Shown one piece after another: positions 9,501 to 18,988 of a stretch of 64,000 nucleotides of DNA (its first letter is position 1; each line of letters begins with the position of its first letter). This DNA is from CAYZQH01 sp050300015 (GTDB taxonomy: Bacteria > Pseudomonadota > Gammaproteobacteria > Pseudomonadales > Cellvibrionaceae). The stretch spans positions 124,001 to 188,000 of the forward strand of contig JBNKWZ010000021.1 of the NCBI GenBank assembly GCA_050300015.1. The letters are read 5' to 3'. The position numbers were made by a program, and so were the translations under genes. The notes below the pieces were generated by a model. It was not told the origin of the DNA and searched no databases. It worked only from the letters and a program-made list of their open reading frames with translations.

Positions 9501-11204
9501 TCAAGGAATGCGTATGGTTTCCACCATTTCCGTGATGCCCTCTGGAGGCTTATCGGTAAAATGGGCCACTGCAAAAGCAACGCTGAAATTGATTGCCGCA
9601 CCAATTACCCCAAAAGCATTGGGTTCAATGCCAAAAAACCAGTTTTCGGGCAGGCCACCCAGGAACTCGGTTCCCGGCACAAACAAAATCCCCTTGTGCT
9701 GGAAAACGTAAAGCAGGGTTACCCCAATGCCGGCCAACATGCCCGAAATGGCCCCTTCGCGGTTCATACGCAGGGAGAAGATTCCCATCATTAAGGCTGG
9801 GAATATGGAAGCTGCTGCCAGCCCAAAGGCCAAGGCTACGGTGCCTGCAGCAAAGTCCGGAGGATGAAAACCTAAATATCCGGCGACTACAATGGCACCG
9901 GCCATGCTGAGGCGACTGGCATTTAACTCACCGCGTTCGCTGATGTTGGGTCGAAAAACGCCCTTAATTAGGTCGTGGGATATGGCCGATGCTATGGCCA
10001 ACAGCAAACCTGCAGCAGTGGATAGCGCCGCCGCCAGCCCCCCTGCGGCCACCAAGGCGATGACCCAATTGGGTAATTGCGCAATTTCTGGGTTGGCCAG
10101 CACGATGATGTCGCGATCTACTTTGACCATTTCATTGGTCGCTGCGTCAGCCGTGTACTGGATTTTGCCATCGTTATTTTTGTCTTCAAACGCGAGCAAG
10201 CCGGTGGTCTCCCAATTCTTGAACCAATCGGGGCGAGCATCATAGGCCAGGTGTTGGCCAGGTTCTGGCTCAACCGTTTTCATCAGGTTATAGCGCGCCA
10301 TGGCTGCCACAGCCGGCGCTGTTGTGTACAAAATCACAATGAAGATCAGCGCCCAGCCAGCAGAAGAGCGCGCATCTCTCGCATTGGGGACTGTAAAGAA
10401 CCGGATGATCACATGAGGTAGCCCTGCGGTACCGATCATTAAACTCATGGTGTAGGCACACATGTTCAGCGTACTGAGGCGGGCCTGAGTGGTATATTCG
10501 TGAAAGCCAATATCAGTGAGGATAAGATCGAGCTTGTCCAGCAGGTAGGTATCTGTGCCCACCAGCGTACTGCCGAGGCCGAGTTGTGGAATAGGGTTGC
10601 CAGTAAGCTGCAGAGAAATAAACACGGCCGGTACGGTATAAGCAAAAATCAAGATGCAGTACTGGGCGATTTGGGTATAGGTAATGCCTTTCATGCCACC
10701 CATAACGGCATAGACAAACACGATGCTAATACCCACCATCAGCCCTGTGCTGTAATCCACTTCTAAGAATCGGCTGAACGCGACGCCAATGCCTTTCATT
10801 TGGCCTATGACATAAGTCACCGAAGCAATGATCAGGCAGATGACAGCGACAATACGGGCTGCTTTGGAATAGTAGCGGTCGCCGATAAATTCCGGTACGG
10901 TGAATTTGCCGTATTTGCGCAAATAGGGGGCCAAGCACATGGCGAGCAACACATAACCCCCTGTCCAGCCCATTAAAAAGACGGAGCCACCATAACCGTA
11001 ATAGGCGATCAATCCTGCCATGGAAATGAAGGAGGCTGCGCTCATCCAGTCGGCGGCGGTGGCCATGCCGTTGGCAACAGGGGGTATATGGCCGCCGGCT
11101 ACGTAGAATTCGTTGGTGGAACCGGCACGAGCCCAAATGGCGATACCGATGTAGATGAGAAAGGTGGTGCCTACGACCCAATAGGTCAGTGTTTGTAAGT
11201 CCAT
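9501..11204 (-). CDS. Sodium:solute symporter, ActP-like (acetate/monocarboxylate)
   Basis: 567-residue SSSF-family inner-membrane permease with about 13 hydrophobic segments. The N-terminal half has the family hallmarks (EFYVAGGHIPPVANGMATAADWMSAASF; GYVLLAMCLAPYLRKYGKFTVPEF). An extra hydrophilic loop of about 60 residues near position 300 is seen in the subfamily that pairs with DUF4212 proteins. Substrates in characterised relatives are acetate and other short monocarboxylates; the true substrate here is inferred. The small DUF4212 gene lies 28 bases upstream and is surely co-transcribed. No acetyl-CoA synthetase gene is adjacent. Confidence 0.9.
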   Translation of the reverse strand: MDLQTLTYWVVGTTFLIYIGIAIWARAGSTNEFYVAGGHIPPVANGMATAADWMSAASFISMAGLIAYYGYGGSVFLMGWTGGYVLLAMCLAPYLRKYGKFTVPEFIGDRYYSKAARIVAVICLIIASVTYVIGQMKGIGVAFSRFLEVDYSTGLMVGISIVFVYAVMGGMKGITYTQIAQYCILIFAYTVPAVFISLQLTGNPIPQLGLGSTLVGTDTYLLDKLDLILTDIGFHEYTTQARLSTLNMCAYTMSLMIGTAGLPHVIIRFFTVPNARDARSSAGWALIFIVILYTTAPAVAAMARYNLMKTVEPEPGQHLAYDARPDWFKNWETTGLLAFEDKNNDGKIQYTADAATNEMVKVDRDIIVLANPEIAQLPNWVIALVAAGGLAAALSTAAGLLLAIASAISHDLIKGVFRPNISERGELNASRLSMAGAIVVAGYLGFHPPDFAAGTVALAFGLAAASIFPALMMGIFSLRMNREGAISGMLAGIGVTLLYVFQHKGILFVPGTEFLGGLPENWFFGIEPNAFGVIGAAINFSVAFAVAHFTDKPPEGITEMVETIRIP

Positions 11205-11232
11205 AATAGGTTAAAGCTTCTGCTGTTATTGT

Positions 11233-11493
11233 TTATTGTTCTGAGTCAGACTCGGCGAGTTGGTCGAGCTTATGAACGCGCCAGGCGTAGAAAAAGACAA
11301 TGACGACGAAAATATACATTGCGCCTTGTTGTGCAAACCAAAACCCCAGTTTATAGCCGCCAATTTTAATTTGGTTCAGTGCGTCTACGAATACAATGCC
11401 GCAAAGGAAAGATACAACAAACCAAATGCCCAATAAACCGAGCATGAGGTGTACGTTTTTTCGCCAATAACGAGTGCGAGCAACAGTTGTCAT
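11233..11493 (-). CDS. DUF4212 small membrane subunit
   Basis: 86 residues with two membrane segments (about 15-37 and 53-72) and the motif FWFAQQGAMYIFV, typical of DUF4212 proteins encoded just before ActP-like symporters. It probably assists or forms part of the transporter. A charged C-terminal tail (KLDQLAESDSEQ) faces the cytoplasm in most predictions of this family. First gene of the two-gene unit. Confidence 0.9.
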   Translation of the reverse strand: MTTVARTRYWRKNVHLMLGLLGIWFVVSFLCGIVFVDALNQIKIGGYKLGFWFAQQGAMYIFVVIVFFYAWRVHKLDQLAESDSEQ

Positions 11494-12186
11494 GGTGATT
11501 GTTTCCCCAGTTAAAGCTGCCAGTTTAGGCGGTTGACCTCATGAATAAAATAGCTAATAGCTTTTTTTTATATGCGGTGCGATTTATTACCAGTGCAAAT
11601 AGGGTTATACCGCGAAATACACTTTGGGTACTAAGGCCATTGGAGTTAAGGGTCTGCACGGAAAGCCTGTGAGAATGATGCGAGTGTGGTTTCAAGTAGA
11701 TCAGTGGGTATTCAGTGAAACCTATGCTCCGAGTCGTGTCACCGCTTTGGCGGATGTGGCTCCAAAACGAGGACTGCGTTTTACGCGTCGTTACACGTAT
11801 TTTTTCTGCCACAGCTGTGTCGTGCAGCCAATGTGAAGTGTTTAAAGTTAGAGTTAATCAATCACCTGAAAACCCGGTTGTAGAAAGAGCCGTACGCGAG
11901 GCCATTGAAAAAGCGCATTGTATTCAAATAATGGAAGCTTAAAAATAATACTTTAGACTGTGTTTCTATTGGGGTTTTGAATAAAAACCCATTCTAAATT
12001 CAAGCTTTTTTAAGCGCAGTATGAAAGTTTTGCTAAGATTAGGGCCGGTTTGGGTCTGATTACGCGCGTTCCTTTTTAACAAATTTCCGTCGTGTTATAG
12101 GTCCATCAAACGCTGAATAACAACCCATCAACGCCTTTTATCGTGGGTGTTGTGGAAGTTTTGAACAATAAAAATGGGAAGTTTAT
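11494..12186. other. 693-base intergenic region, no convincing gene
   Basis: It lies between the divergent DUF4212 gene and the giant secreted protein. Short open frames here lack ribosome sites or recognisable content. The last part is AT-rich and should carry promoters in both directions. The strongest candidate for the + gene is an extended -10 (TGCTAAGAT, 12031-12039), about 150 bases before the start codon. A ribosome site GGGAAG lies seven to eight bases before ATG 12187. Confidence 0.5.
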
Positions 12187-15100
12187 ATGTCCAGTCGATT
12201 TTGCTCCTCGCGGGCTTGGGCCGCATGCGGCCTCCTAGGTCTCCTTACTTTTCCTTTTGCGGCGCTCGCTCAAGTTGCGGTTGAAATACCCGGTCGCATT
12301 GAAGCTGAGTTTCCCACCACTTTCTACGACACCACTGGCGGTAATGCCTCGGGCCAGTCGCAATGTTCTACCACCGACTTAGATGCCCAAATCACGAGTG
12401 ATGTGGGGGGAGGCTGCAATGTGGGTTGGACCTCTGCAGGTGAGTGGACAGAGTATGAAATGCACGCAGATGAGACCGTTAATGCCGAGATGGTAGTGCG
12501 CGCGGCCACGGCTCAAAACGGGCGTTCTATGCATGTAGAAATAGACGGCGCAAATGTTACGGGCACAATTCAGGTTGCCAATCATGGTTGGCAAAGCTAC
12601 CGGGACTATGTATTACCTATTACGCTTTCTGCGGGCTTCCACACGGTTCGCGCGGTATTTGATACCGGTGCGGTCAACCTTAACTACATCAACTTTCTGG
12701 TGCCTGAGCCGGTGGTGCCGTACCTTGTTCCGGCGCGTATTGAAGCTGAAGACTTCCATGATTTTTATGATCTTAGCAGCGGTAACAATGGTGTGGCTGG
12801 CTGCGGCGCCACTGATGTGGATATTGAGTACACCGGCGATGTCGACGGCGTTTGCAACGTGGGGTGGACCCAAAGTGGTGAATGGTTAAGCTACAACCTA
12901 CACGCAGACCTAGCGGGTGACTATGAGGTTCACCTGCGTGTGGCCTCGGCTTACCGAGACCGTCATATACAAATTGATCTCAATGGCGGTCAGCAAGGGC
13001 AGGTGGTCGTGCCAGGCACTGGTTGGCAGTCCTACTACGACGTGACCTTACCCTTAACGCTTCCCTTAGGTAGCAGTGTGCTCACGGTATCTTTTCCCGA
13101 TGGGTCGGTGAATCTCAACTATTTTGTGGTGGAAGGCCCCGCGATTATCGACAGCGATGCCGATGGTGTAGAGGATGCCGAGGATCAATGCCCTGCCACG
13201 GAAGAGGGAAGCTCAGTCAACAGTGTGGGATGTGCGGATGATGACAGTGATGGTGTTTTTAACAATGAAGACCAGTGTTCGAATACCCCTGTGGATGAAA
13301 GCCCGAACAGCATGGGTTGTTCTGCTTCGCAATTAGATGACGATGGCGATGGCATTTTTAACGATACGGATCAATGCGGAAATACGCCCATTGGTGTGCC
13401 GATTAATAGCGTGGGTTGCACCGACACCGATAGCGACGGTGTCGCTGACACTGTGGACTTATGCCCAACGACGGGCGCAGGCGCCACAGTCAATGCACAA
13501 GGTTGTGCCGACGATGACAGCGACTCGGTTTTTAACAATGAAGACCTCTGTGCGAATACTCCCAGTGGGGAGCAAGCCGATGTCAATGGTTGTTCAGTCT
13601 CGCAAAAAGATGACGATGGCGATGGTGTTTCTAACGATACGGACCAATGCGGGAATACACCTGCTGGCTTGCCGATTAATAGCGTGGGGTGCACAGACAC
13701 GGATAGCGACGGTGTCGCTGACGCCGCGGACTTATGCCCAGTGACGGCTGCAGGCGCGGTGGTCAATGGCCAAGGCTGTGCCGACGATGATGGCGATTCG
13801 GTCTTTAACAATGAAGACCAATGTGCCAATACCCCAGCCGGTGAACATGCCGACAGCAGCGGATGTTCCGACTCGCAAAAAGACGACGACGGTGATGGCA
13901 TATTCAATGACGTAGACCAATGCCTAAATACACCCTCGGGCAGCAACGTGAATGCTGCAGGCTGCTCTGATGGCGATGACGATGGTGTGGCTGATACCGA
14001 GGATCAATGCCAAAACACCCTCTTGGGTCTTTTGGTCAATGCTGTTGGCTGCTCTGATGATGATGGCGACGGTGTATTTAACAATGAAGATCAGTGCGGC
14101 AACACGCCCCTAGGTGAGCCAGCCAATAGCGTGGGTTGCGCACCTTCTCAGCTGGATGAGGACGGTGATGCTGTGCCTGATTATCTCGACCTTTGTCCGG
14201 GGACGCTCCCTGGCGCCCTTGTGGACCCTATGGGCTGTAGTGAAACCCAAGCCGATGACGATTCCGATGGTGTCGCCAACAATGTGGACCTTTGCCCCAC
14301 GACCTCGCCCTCAGATGCTGGCAGTGTGATGGCCAATGGGTGTTTGCCCTGGGGAGATGAAGATGAAGACCGAGTGCCCAATGACCTGGACCATTGTGTA
14401 TTAGATGCTGGGCTTTGGGAAGTGGGGGGCTGTAAACCTTTGTTCGGTGATTTCGATAGTGATGGGGTTCCAGACGACGTGGACCAGTGCCCCTATACCA
14501 AAGCGCGCAGCGATATAGATCCATTCGGTTGCAGCCTAGAGGATTTTGCTGACGAGGACATGGACGGCGTACTGAATGGTCATGATTTGTGCCCTTGGGC
14601 ACGGGATTCTGGGGGGCAGATGAAAGGGTGTGATGAGCTTTCCTTTCAGGATGATGATGGCGATGGCGTGATGAACGGTGTTGATTTTTGTCCTAACGAA
14701 TTCGGACCCAAAGCTTTGAACGGCTGTTGGGCAACCCTTTGGGAGGGGGCAGATACATTTTTTGATGACGTGGATAACGATGGCGTTCTGAACAAGTTCG
14801 ATCATTGTCCGTTTACACATGAGCAGGCTATACCCGTTGACATAGGTCCAAACGGATGTGCGCAAACCATCGGCTTAGAAGATCTGGATCAAGACGGTGT
14901 GGCCTTGGCGAACGATGTTTGCCCAGGCTCAGCGCTGGGATATGCGGTAGATGATAAGGGCTGTACCTACTCGCAAAAGGCTCAGGCGCTCGATACCGAC
15001 GAAGATGGTGTGAACGATGCGTTGGATCAATGCCCAGATCTTGCGGGGACGGGCTTGTTGGGGTGTGACGAGCAGGCGAACTTTTTAGATATGGACCGAG

Positions 15101-17553
15101 ACGGTCTACCCGACGCGGTGGACCAATGTATGAGTGAGCCTGGCCACCGATTGTTTGGTGGGTGCATTAAGCCTTTTTTGGGTCCCTGGCCAAATCTTGA
15201 TGACCGAGACGGCGATGGTGTGCCATATGTAGAGGACCAATGCCCATACAGTTTGGATCCCTTGCCAACATCGGGCGAACTCTACCCCTATGTCACAAAA
15301 GGTTGTAATGGACGAGATTTAGCCGATTACGATGGTGACGGCGTAATTAATGGCAAGGACTTGTGTCCTAATAGTCGCAACCGACTCTGGGTGGACACCG
15401 ATGGGTGCGACGATTACGACCGCGTGGATAACGACCAAGATGGCGTTATGAATGGTGTAGATTTGTGTCCAGGCGTGTTTGGGTTGCCAGCTTTCAACGG
15501 CTGTGCGCCTTTTGGTTCACTTGATGACAGCGATGGCGATGGGGTGAAAAACCTGTGGGACCACTGTCCATACAGCCCTCAAATGGCCGGAATGATTGAC
15601 TCTGAGACTGGATGTGAATCGCATAACGCGTTTAATGATGATGATGGCGATGGTGTTACTAATGACTTTGATCAGTGTTTGGATACCCCTAAATTTTACC
15701 CTGTCTCCACCGATAACGGCTGCCACATGCCTGAAGAATTATTGACCCTGGATCAAGATAACGATGGGGTTGTTGATGACTTAGACCTGTGTCCAGGAAC
15801 ACCAACAGAGGAACCGGTGGACGCTACTGGGTGTTTCACCGATGACGCCGACGGCGACGGTGTAGACAATGAGCAAGACGAATGTCCCAATACCTTGCGG
15901 GCCTTGCCCATGGATTGGAATGGGTGTGTGCTGAGCTCCTCGCCTAAAGTACAAACCCCCGTTGTATTAAAGCGGGATGAAAATTTGCCACCAGAAATCA
16001 GGAGCTTTTTCCTCCTAGAGGAAGATTTGACGGCCCCCATGAATATGCCCTTAGTGGGGCCCATCAGTTTTAACGTGATATTACCCGACGCGCCTGAATG
16101 GGTGTTGGTCGCATCCCAATGGGGGGAATTAAGAATTGATGTTGCCAGGTCTGCTGGCAATTCCCCGCTTTTGCGCCCAGTGGCAGTACAAGTGGTCGAT
16201 GGTGTGGGCGAGACAAGCCCTTGGTTTACGGTGTCATTCCCTGGAGGTGTGACTGATCTTGGGGCGCTGATTGTTAACGACCCCGTGGTGCTGAATGACT
16301 CGGGCATGAGCTTGACGCAAGTGTTCGATTTGCTCAGTCGCAACAACGACTCGGTCAATGGCCAACAATTGTTCCGGCAGTTTTGGGATTCTCAAAAGGC
16401 AATACCCTTTGGGCCATCGCCCTTTAATTGTACCGGCATGGTCAACGGTTTTGAGATTGCGTGCGACCGAACAGAGACCGAGGTGGCTTTCTTCTCGGAG
16501 ATGGATACCCAAATGGAAATGGACACCTATCGCCTAACTGCGGCCGTTAACCGTGTGGATTTGAACGATGGTTGGCAAAGTTGTGGTGAGCAACGCTTGG
16601 TATTCGCACGAGACCCGAATACGCCTTTTCCACTGTGGGGCGGAAATTCAGGCCGACAATTTATTAATATAGAAGCGCGCCTACCCAACCCCATTCCTGG
16701 AGATGTGGAAGGATGTCGAGCCATTATTGAATTTTGGGATAATTTGTCTTCCGCGCCCATGTTTGACAAGGGCTTCCAACTCAATGAGTTGTTTTATGTG
16801 GGCTTACCGCCTTTTTACCCCCCGCTGATGAACCCCGAGTTTTTTAAAGCCGCCACCGGGCAAATTCGCACCACTCAATTTTTGGGTGGGGAATGGTTGT
16901 TTAAAGAGCACAAATTGCAGCAGCTTTGCGATGGTTTAGAGTGCAATTACTGGGTCAAAACCGGCACGGTGCAAGACAACCCTATCGGTGCATTGTTTGG
17001 GCCTGTGCCGCCAGTGTCCTCGCCTGAGGAGCAAGCCCGAGCGGATCTCATCGTGCAGTTTCAAAGCTGGCTGCCCATGAACTTGGAGTCATTAATGGGC
17101 CAGCAATTGGTAGATCTGAATATCTCGGTGCCAGATGAATTTAACAATGGCCAAAGTCATGCTGCAGGCATGGAAAGCCTTGAAAACGACTATTCGGCGC
17201 ATTACAGCGGGCAGTGGGGCTCAGCGTTCGATATGAATATGCAAAATGCTGTGATGGGGCGTGAAAACTCGGATGGTTCGCCGTTGATGGTGGAGCAGGT
17301 TTTGGCCCGCGCCACCACCCAAACCTGTGGCGGTTGTCATGCACCAGAAACTTTTGGCTTGGAGTTGCCGGGTCGCATCGGTGCTTTGGCGCTGCCTGAT
17401 GGCACCCAAATGGATACCTGGCCTCAGTCACATGATTTTGTTCACATCAATGAAATGGGTGAGCTGTCTCCGGCACTTCAAGAGGTGTTTCTACCGATGC
17501 GCGGGGTGCTGTTTAACGACGCTTTGGAAGCTTTAAATCAATCAGCTTTTTAG
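12187..17553 (+). CDS. Giant secreted protein: two CBM6, 28 thrombospondin type 3 repeats, C-terminal CXXCH domain
   Basis: 1788 residues. A signal peptide (cut near AALAQ, residue about 29) is followed by two CBM6-like carbohydrate-binding modules (about 33-172 and 183-310; IEAE..., CNVGWTxxGEW, GWQSY, VNLNY). Next come 28 calcium-binding type 3 repeats (about 322-1247), each built on DxDxDGVxxxxDxCP and closing at a GC. The last 540 residues are a globular domain containing VNRVDLNDGWQSCGEQRLVF and one haem-c-type motif CGGCH (1714-1718). A similar C-terminal domain occurs in large unannotated myxobacterial and other secreted proteins; I know no assigned function. The protein probably binds polysaccharide outside the cell on a calcium-stiffened stalk and may carry out redox chemistry. 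No enzyme domain of a known glycosidase family is visible. It forms a single-gene unit with its own terminator. Confidence 0.85.
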   Translation: MSSRFCSSRAWAACGLLGLLTFPFAALAQVAVEIPGRIEAEFPTTFYDTTGGNASGQSQCSTTDLDAQITSDVGGGCNVGWTSAGEWTEYEMHADETVNAEMVVRAATAQNGRSMHVEIDGANVTGTIQVANHGWQSYRDYVLPITLSAGFHTVRAVFDTGAVNLNYINFLVPEPVVPYLVPARIEAEDFHDFYDLSSGNNGVAGCGATDVDIEYTGDVDGVCNVGWTQSGEWLSYNLHADLAGDYEVHLRVASAYRDRHIQIDLNGGQQGQVVVPGTGWQSYYDVTLPLTLPLGSSVLTVSFPDGSVNLNYFVVEGPAIIDSDADGVEDAEDQCPATEEGSSVNSVGCADDDSDGVFNNEDQCSNTPVDESPNSMGCSASQLDDDGDGIFNDTDQCGNTPIGVPINSVGCTDTDSDGVADTVDLCPTTGAGATVNAQGCADDDSDSVFNNEDLCANTPSGEQADVNGCSVSQKDDDGDGVSNDTDQCGNTPAGLPINSVGCTDTDSDGVADAADLCPVTAAGAVVNGQGCADDDGDSVFNNEDQCANTPAGEHADSSGCSDSQKDDDGDGIFNDVDQCLNTPSGSNVNAAGCSDGDDDGVADTEDQCQNTLLGLLVNAVGCSDDDGDGVFNNEDQCGNTPLGEPANSVGCAPSQLDEDGDAVPDYLDLCPGTLPGALVDPMGCSETQADDDSDGVANNVDLCPTTSPSDAGSVMANGCLPWGDEDEDRVPNDLDHCVLDAGLWEVGGCKPLFGDFDSDGVPDDVDQCPYTKARSDIDPFGCSLEDFADEDMDGVLNGHDLCPWARDSGGQMKGCDELSFQDDDGDGVMNGVDFCPNEFGPKALNGCWATLWEGADTFFDDVDNDGVLNKFDHCPFTHEQAIPVDIGPNGCAQTIGLEDLDQDGVALANDVCPGSALGYAVDDKGCTYSQKAQALDTDEDGVNDALDQCPDLAGTGLLGCDEQANFLDMDRDGLPDAVDQCMSEPGHRLFGGCIKPFLGPWPNLDDRDGDGVPYVEDQCPYSLDPLPTSGELYPYVTKGCNGRDLADYDGDGVINGKDLCPNSRNRLWVDTDGCDDYDRVDNDQDGVMNGVDLCPGVFGLPAFNGCAPFGSLDDSDGDGVKNLWDHCPYSPQMAGMIDSETGCESHNAFNDDDGDGVTNDFDQCLDTPKFYPVSTDNGCHMPEELLTLDQDNDGVVDDLDLCPGTPTEEPVDATGCFTDDADGDGVDNEQDECPNTLRALPMDWNGCVLSSSPKVQTPVVLKRDENLPPEIRSFFLLEEDLTAPMNMPLVGPISFNVILPDAPEWVLVASQWGELRIDVARSAGNSPLLRPVAVQVVDGVGETSPWFTVSFPGGVTDLGALIVNDPVVLNDSGMSLTQVFDLLSRNNDSVNGQQLFRQFWDSQKAIPFGPSPFNCTGMVNGFEIACDRTETEVAFFSEMDTQMEMDTYRLTAAVNRVDLNDGWQSCGEQRLVFARDPNTPFPLWGGNSGRQFINIEARLPNPIPGDVEGCRAIIEFWDNLSSAPMFDKGFQLNELFYVGLPPFYPPLMNPEFFKAATGQIRTTQFLGGEWLFKEHKLQQLCDGLECNYWVKTGTVQDNPIGALFGPVPPVSSPEEQARADLIVQFQSWLPMNLESLMGQQLVDLNISVPDEFNNGQSHAAGMESLENDYSAHYSGQWGSAFDMNMQNAVMGRENSDGSPLMVEQVLARATTQTCGGCHAPETFGLELPGRIGALALPDGTQMDTWPQSHDFVHINEMGELSPALQEVFLPMRGVLFNDALEALNQSAF
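13336..13881 (+). repeat. Two tandem copies of a 273-base higher-order unit
   Basis: Within the type 3 repeat region, three consecutive repeats (91 codons) recur as a block: copies start at 13336 and 13609, and the next divergent block starts at 13882. The encoded segments share words such as NTDQCGNTP-like, INSVGCTDTDSDGVAD and the GQGC/AQGC endings. This indicates recent duplication of a three-repeat unit. Confidence 0.8.
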
Positions 17554-17580
17554 CGTTGCATCGATCATGATGGGATCGAC

Positions 17581-17609
17581 AAAAGGCGGCCTAACCGGTC
17601 GCCTTTTTT
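17581..17609 (+). terminator. Rho-independent terminator, bidirectional
   Basis: AAAAGGCG and CGCCTTTTTT form the stem around a short inner hairpin, and six T residues follow on the plus strand. The reverse strand also ends in a short T run, so it can serve both the giant protein gene and the convergent CAP lipoprotein gene. Confidence 0.85.
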
Positions 17610-17663
17610 GTTTGTAGTGCTGTCTTGATGTTTTCGGTGATGAGGCAGTGCAGTTTCGGTGTG

Positions 17664-18635
17664 TTAGAAGCTTTGGTGCGGTCGCGCGAAATTTTGTGTC
17701 CAGTAGCGTTTGTAGTAAGTATCGTCGTTGGTGCGATAGCCGAAACCAAACTCGGTGAATGTTTCATACATGATATTAACGCAGTGCCCGGGGCTTGCCA
17801 GTAAGCCTTCCATCACTTGAGTAACGGTACGTTGCCCTGCTGCGAGGTTTTCACCTACGCTTTGCCAATTGTAGCCTGTTGCCGTGACACGCTCTGCGAC
17901 GGTGGAGCCGTCGCTACCCGTGTGTGAAAAAAAATCGTGCGTGGCCATATCCAGAGAATGCACAATGGCAGACTCTTGCAGCAGGCAGTTCCAATGCAGT
18001 TTACCTACCGCCGGCTTAAAGTCCTCACCACAATACCGTTGTACTTGCCGTGCCGCATTCACGGCCGCCAACATTTCAATATCCAAATCCGACATGCATT
18101 CGTCAATGACAGATTGTGGCGTGGTGTACACGTCCGCCACGGTGGTGAACGACCAGCTATTATCGCTTAGGGATAATCCGTCTTCAGACATAAGTGAACT
18201 GTCGAGCGTGACACTGAAGGTTTCAGCCGGTGCCAACAGTTCGTTGGCCACAAACACTAAGGTATTGCTTGTACTTTGCGAAACACTACCCGTAACCGCC
18301 ACGCCATTTAGGGTGACTGCGATGGCATCATTAAAATCTTGTCCGGCGAGAAGGTTGTCGTCAAACTGGACCGTGACCGTACTGACCAAGGCAACTCGTG
18401 GCTCATTCGGGCCGGGAAAGGCGGCGGCTACGTTCAGCTTACCGCTGTCATTTGGAAGGGTGTCGGGCTCACTGAGGGTAACCGTTTCCAGGGTGCTGGG
18501 TTCGGTTTGTGAGGGTTGTTGGGTGTTGTCAGCAGTGGCGACTGGATCACCGCTACTGCCGCCACTGCTGCATCCAGTACACAAGGTCAGAACGCCTGCA
18601 AAGGAGACTATTGAAAACGCAGATAAATAATTCAT
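17664..18635 (-). CDS. CAP-domain (SCP/PR1) lipoprotein with an Ig-like domain
   Basis: 323 residues from ATG 18635. A lipoprotein signal peptide ends in TLCTGC, followed by a Ser/Thr/Pro linker, a Big_5-type Ig-like domain (about 75-170, ending SWSFTT) and a C-terminal CAP domain (about 185-323). CAP hallmarks are present: HSLDMATHDFFSHTGSDG, GENLAAGQ, and WTQNFARP. Bacterial CAP proteins of the YkwD type have no settled activity; some bind lipids or act on the envelope. An upstream in-frame start at 18704 would put 23 extra residues before the signal peptide and is rejected. It sits convergent to the giant CBM6 protein. Confidence 0.85.
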   Translation of the reverse strand: MNYLSAFSIVSFAGVLTLCTGCSSGGSSGDPVATADNTQQPSQTEPSTLETVTLSEPDTLPNDSGKLNVAAAFPGPNEPRVALVSTVTVQFDDNLLAGQDFNDAIAVTLNGVAVTGSVSQSTSNTLVFVANELLAPAETFSVTLDSSLMSEDGLSLSDNSWSFTTVADVYTTPQSVIDECMSDLDIEMLAAVNAARQVQRYCGEDFKPAVGKLHWNCLLQESAIVHSLDMATHDFFSHTGSDGSTVAERVTATGYNWQSVGENLAAGQRTVTQVMEGLLASPGHCVNIMYETFTEFGFGYRTNDDTYYKRYWTQNFARPHQSF

Positions 18636-18988
18636 CACGAAAGTGTAGATTCTCTTTAATAAAGCTGCCCTGTGATCGTCACAAATCTGCTGGAAAAAAG
18701 CCACTTCTGCGTTGATTTTCAGACAAGCGGTCTACTACAGAGATAACCCGCGGGGATGTTTTTTGAAAGTGATATACCAGAACATTTTAATGATTCGAGT
18801 GTCGCACCAGTATGGTTTTGAAAATGGAAAGCTTTCCTTACCGCTCAATGTTAAATTATTGATTAAGGATTAACGTAAGTTAATAAATCCGAACAGAAGC
18901 TCATGCCCAAATGGTTAGTTATGCACTGCAATGTTTCGCGTTTTTAAAAAGTTATAGCAATGTATGGGTTTTAATTTTAGCCAGCACT

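Noticed and set aside
11715..11942. 75-residue + strand frame in the intergenic region
   Set aside because: No ribosome site, no recognisable domain, and it overlaps other equally weak frames.
13371..13946. Antisense open frame of 191 residues in the type 3 repeat region
   Set aside because: It is a by-product of the GAC/GAT-rich repeats on the other strand. It has a low-complexity Ser/Pro pattern and no ribosome site.
13150..15930. Repeat array that might be taken for CRISPR
   Set aside because: Repeats are in frame, variable and encode DxDxDG calcium loops; there are no constant repeats with unique spacers and no cas genes.
15753..16358. 201-residue minus-strand frame inside the giant gene
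   Set aside because: It lies opposite a clearly coding region with continuous domain structure, and has no start signals.
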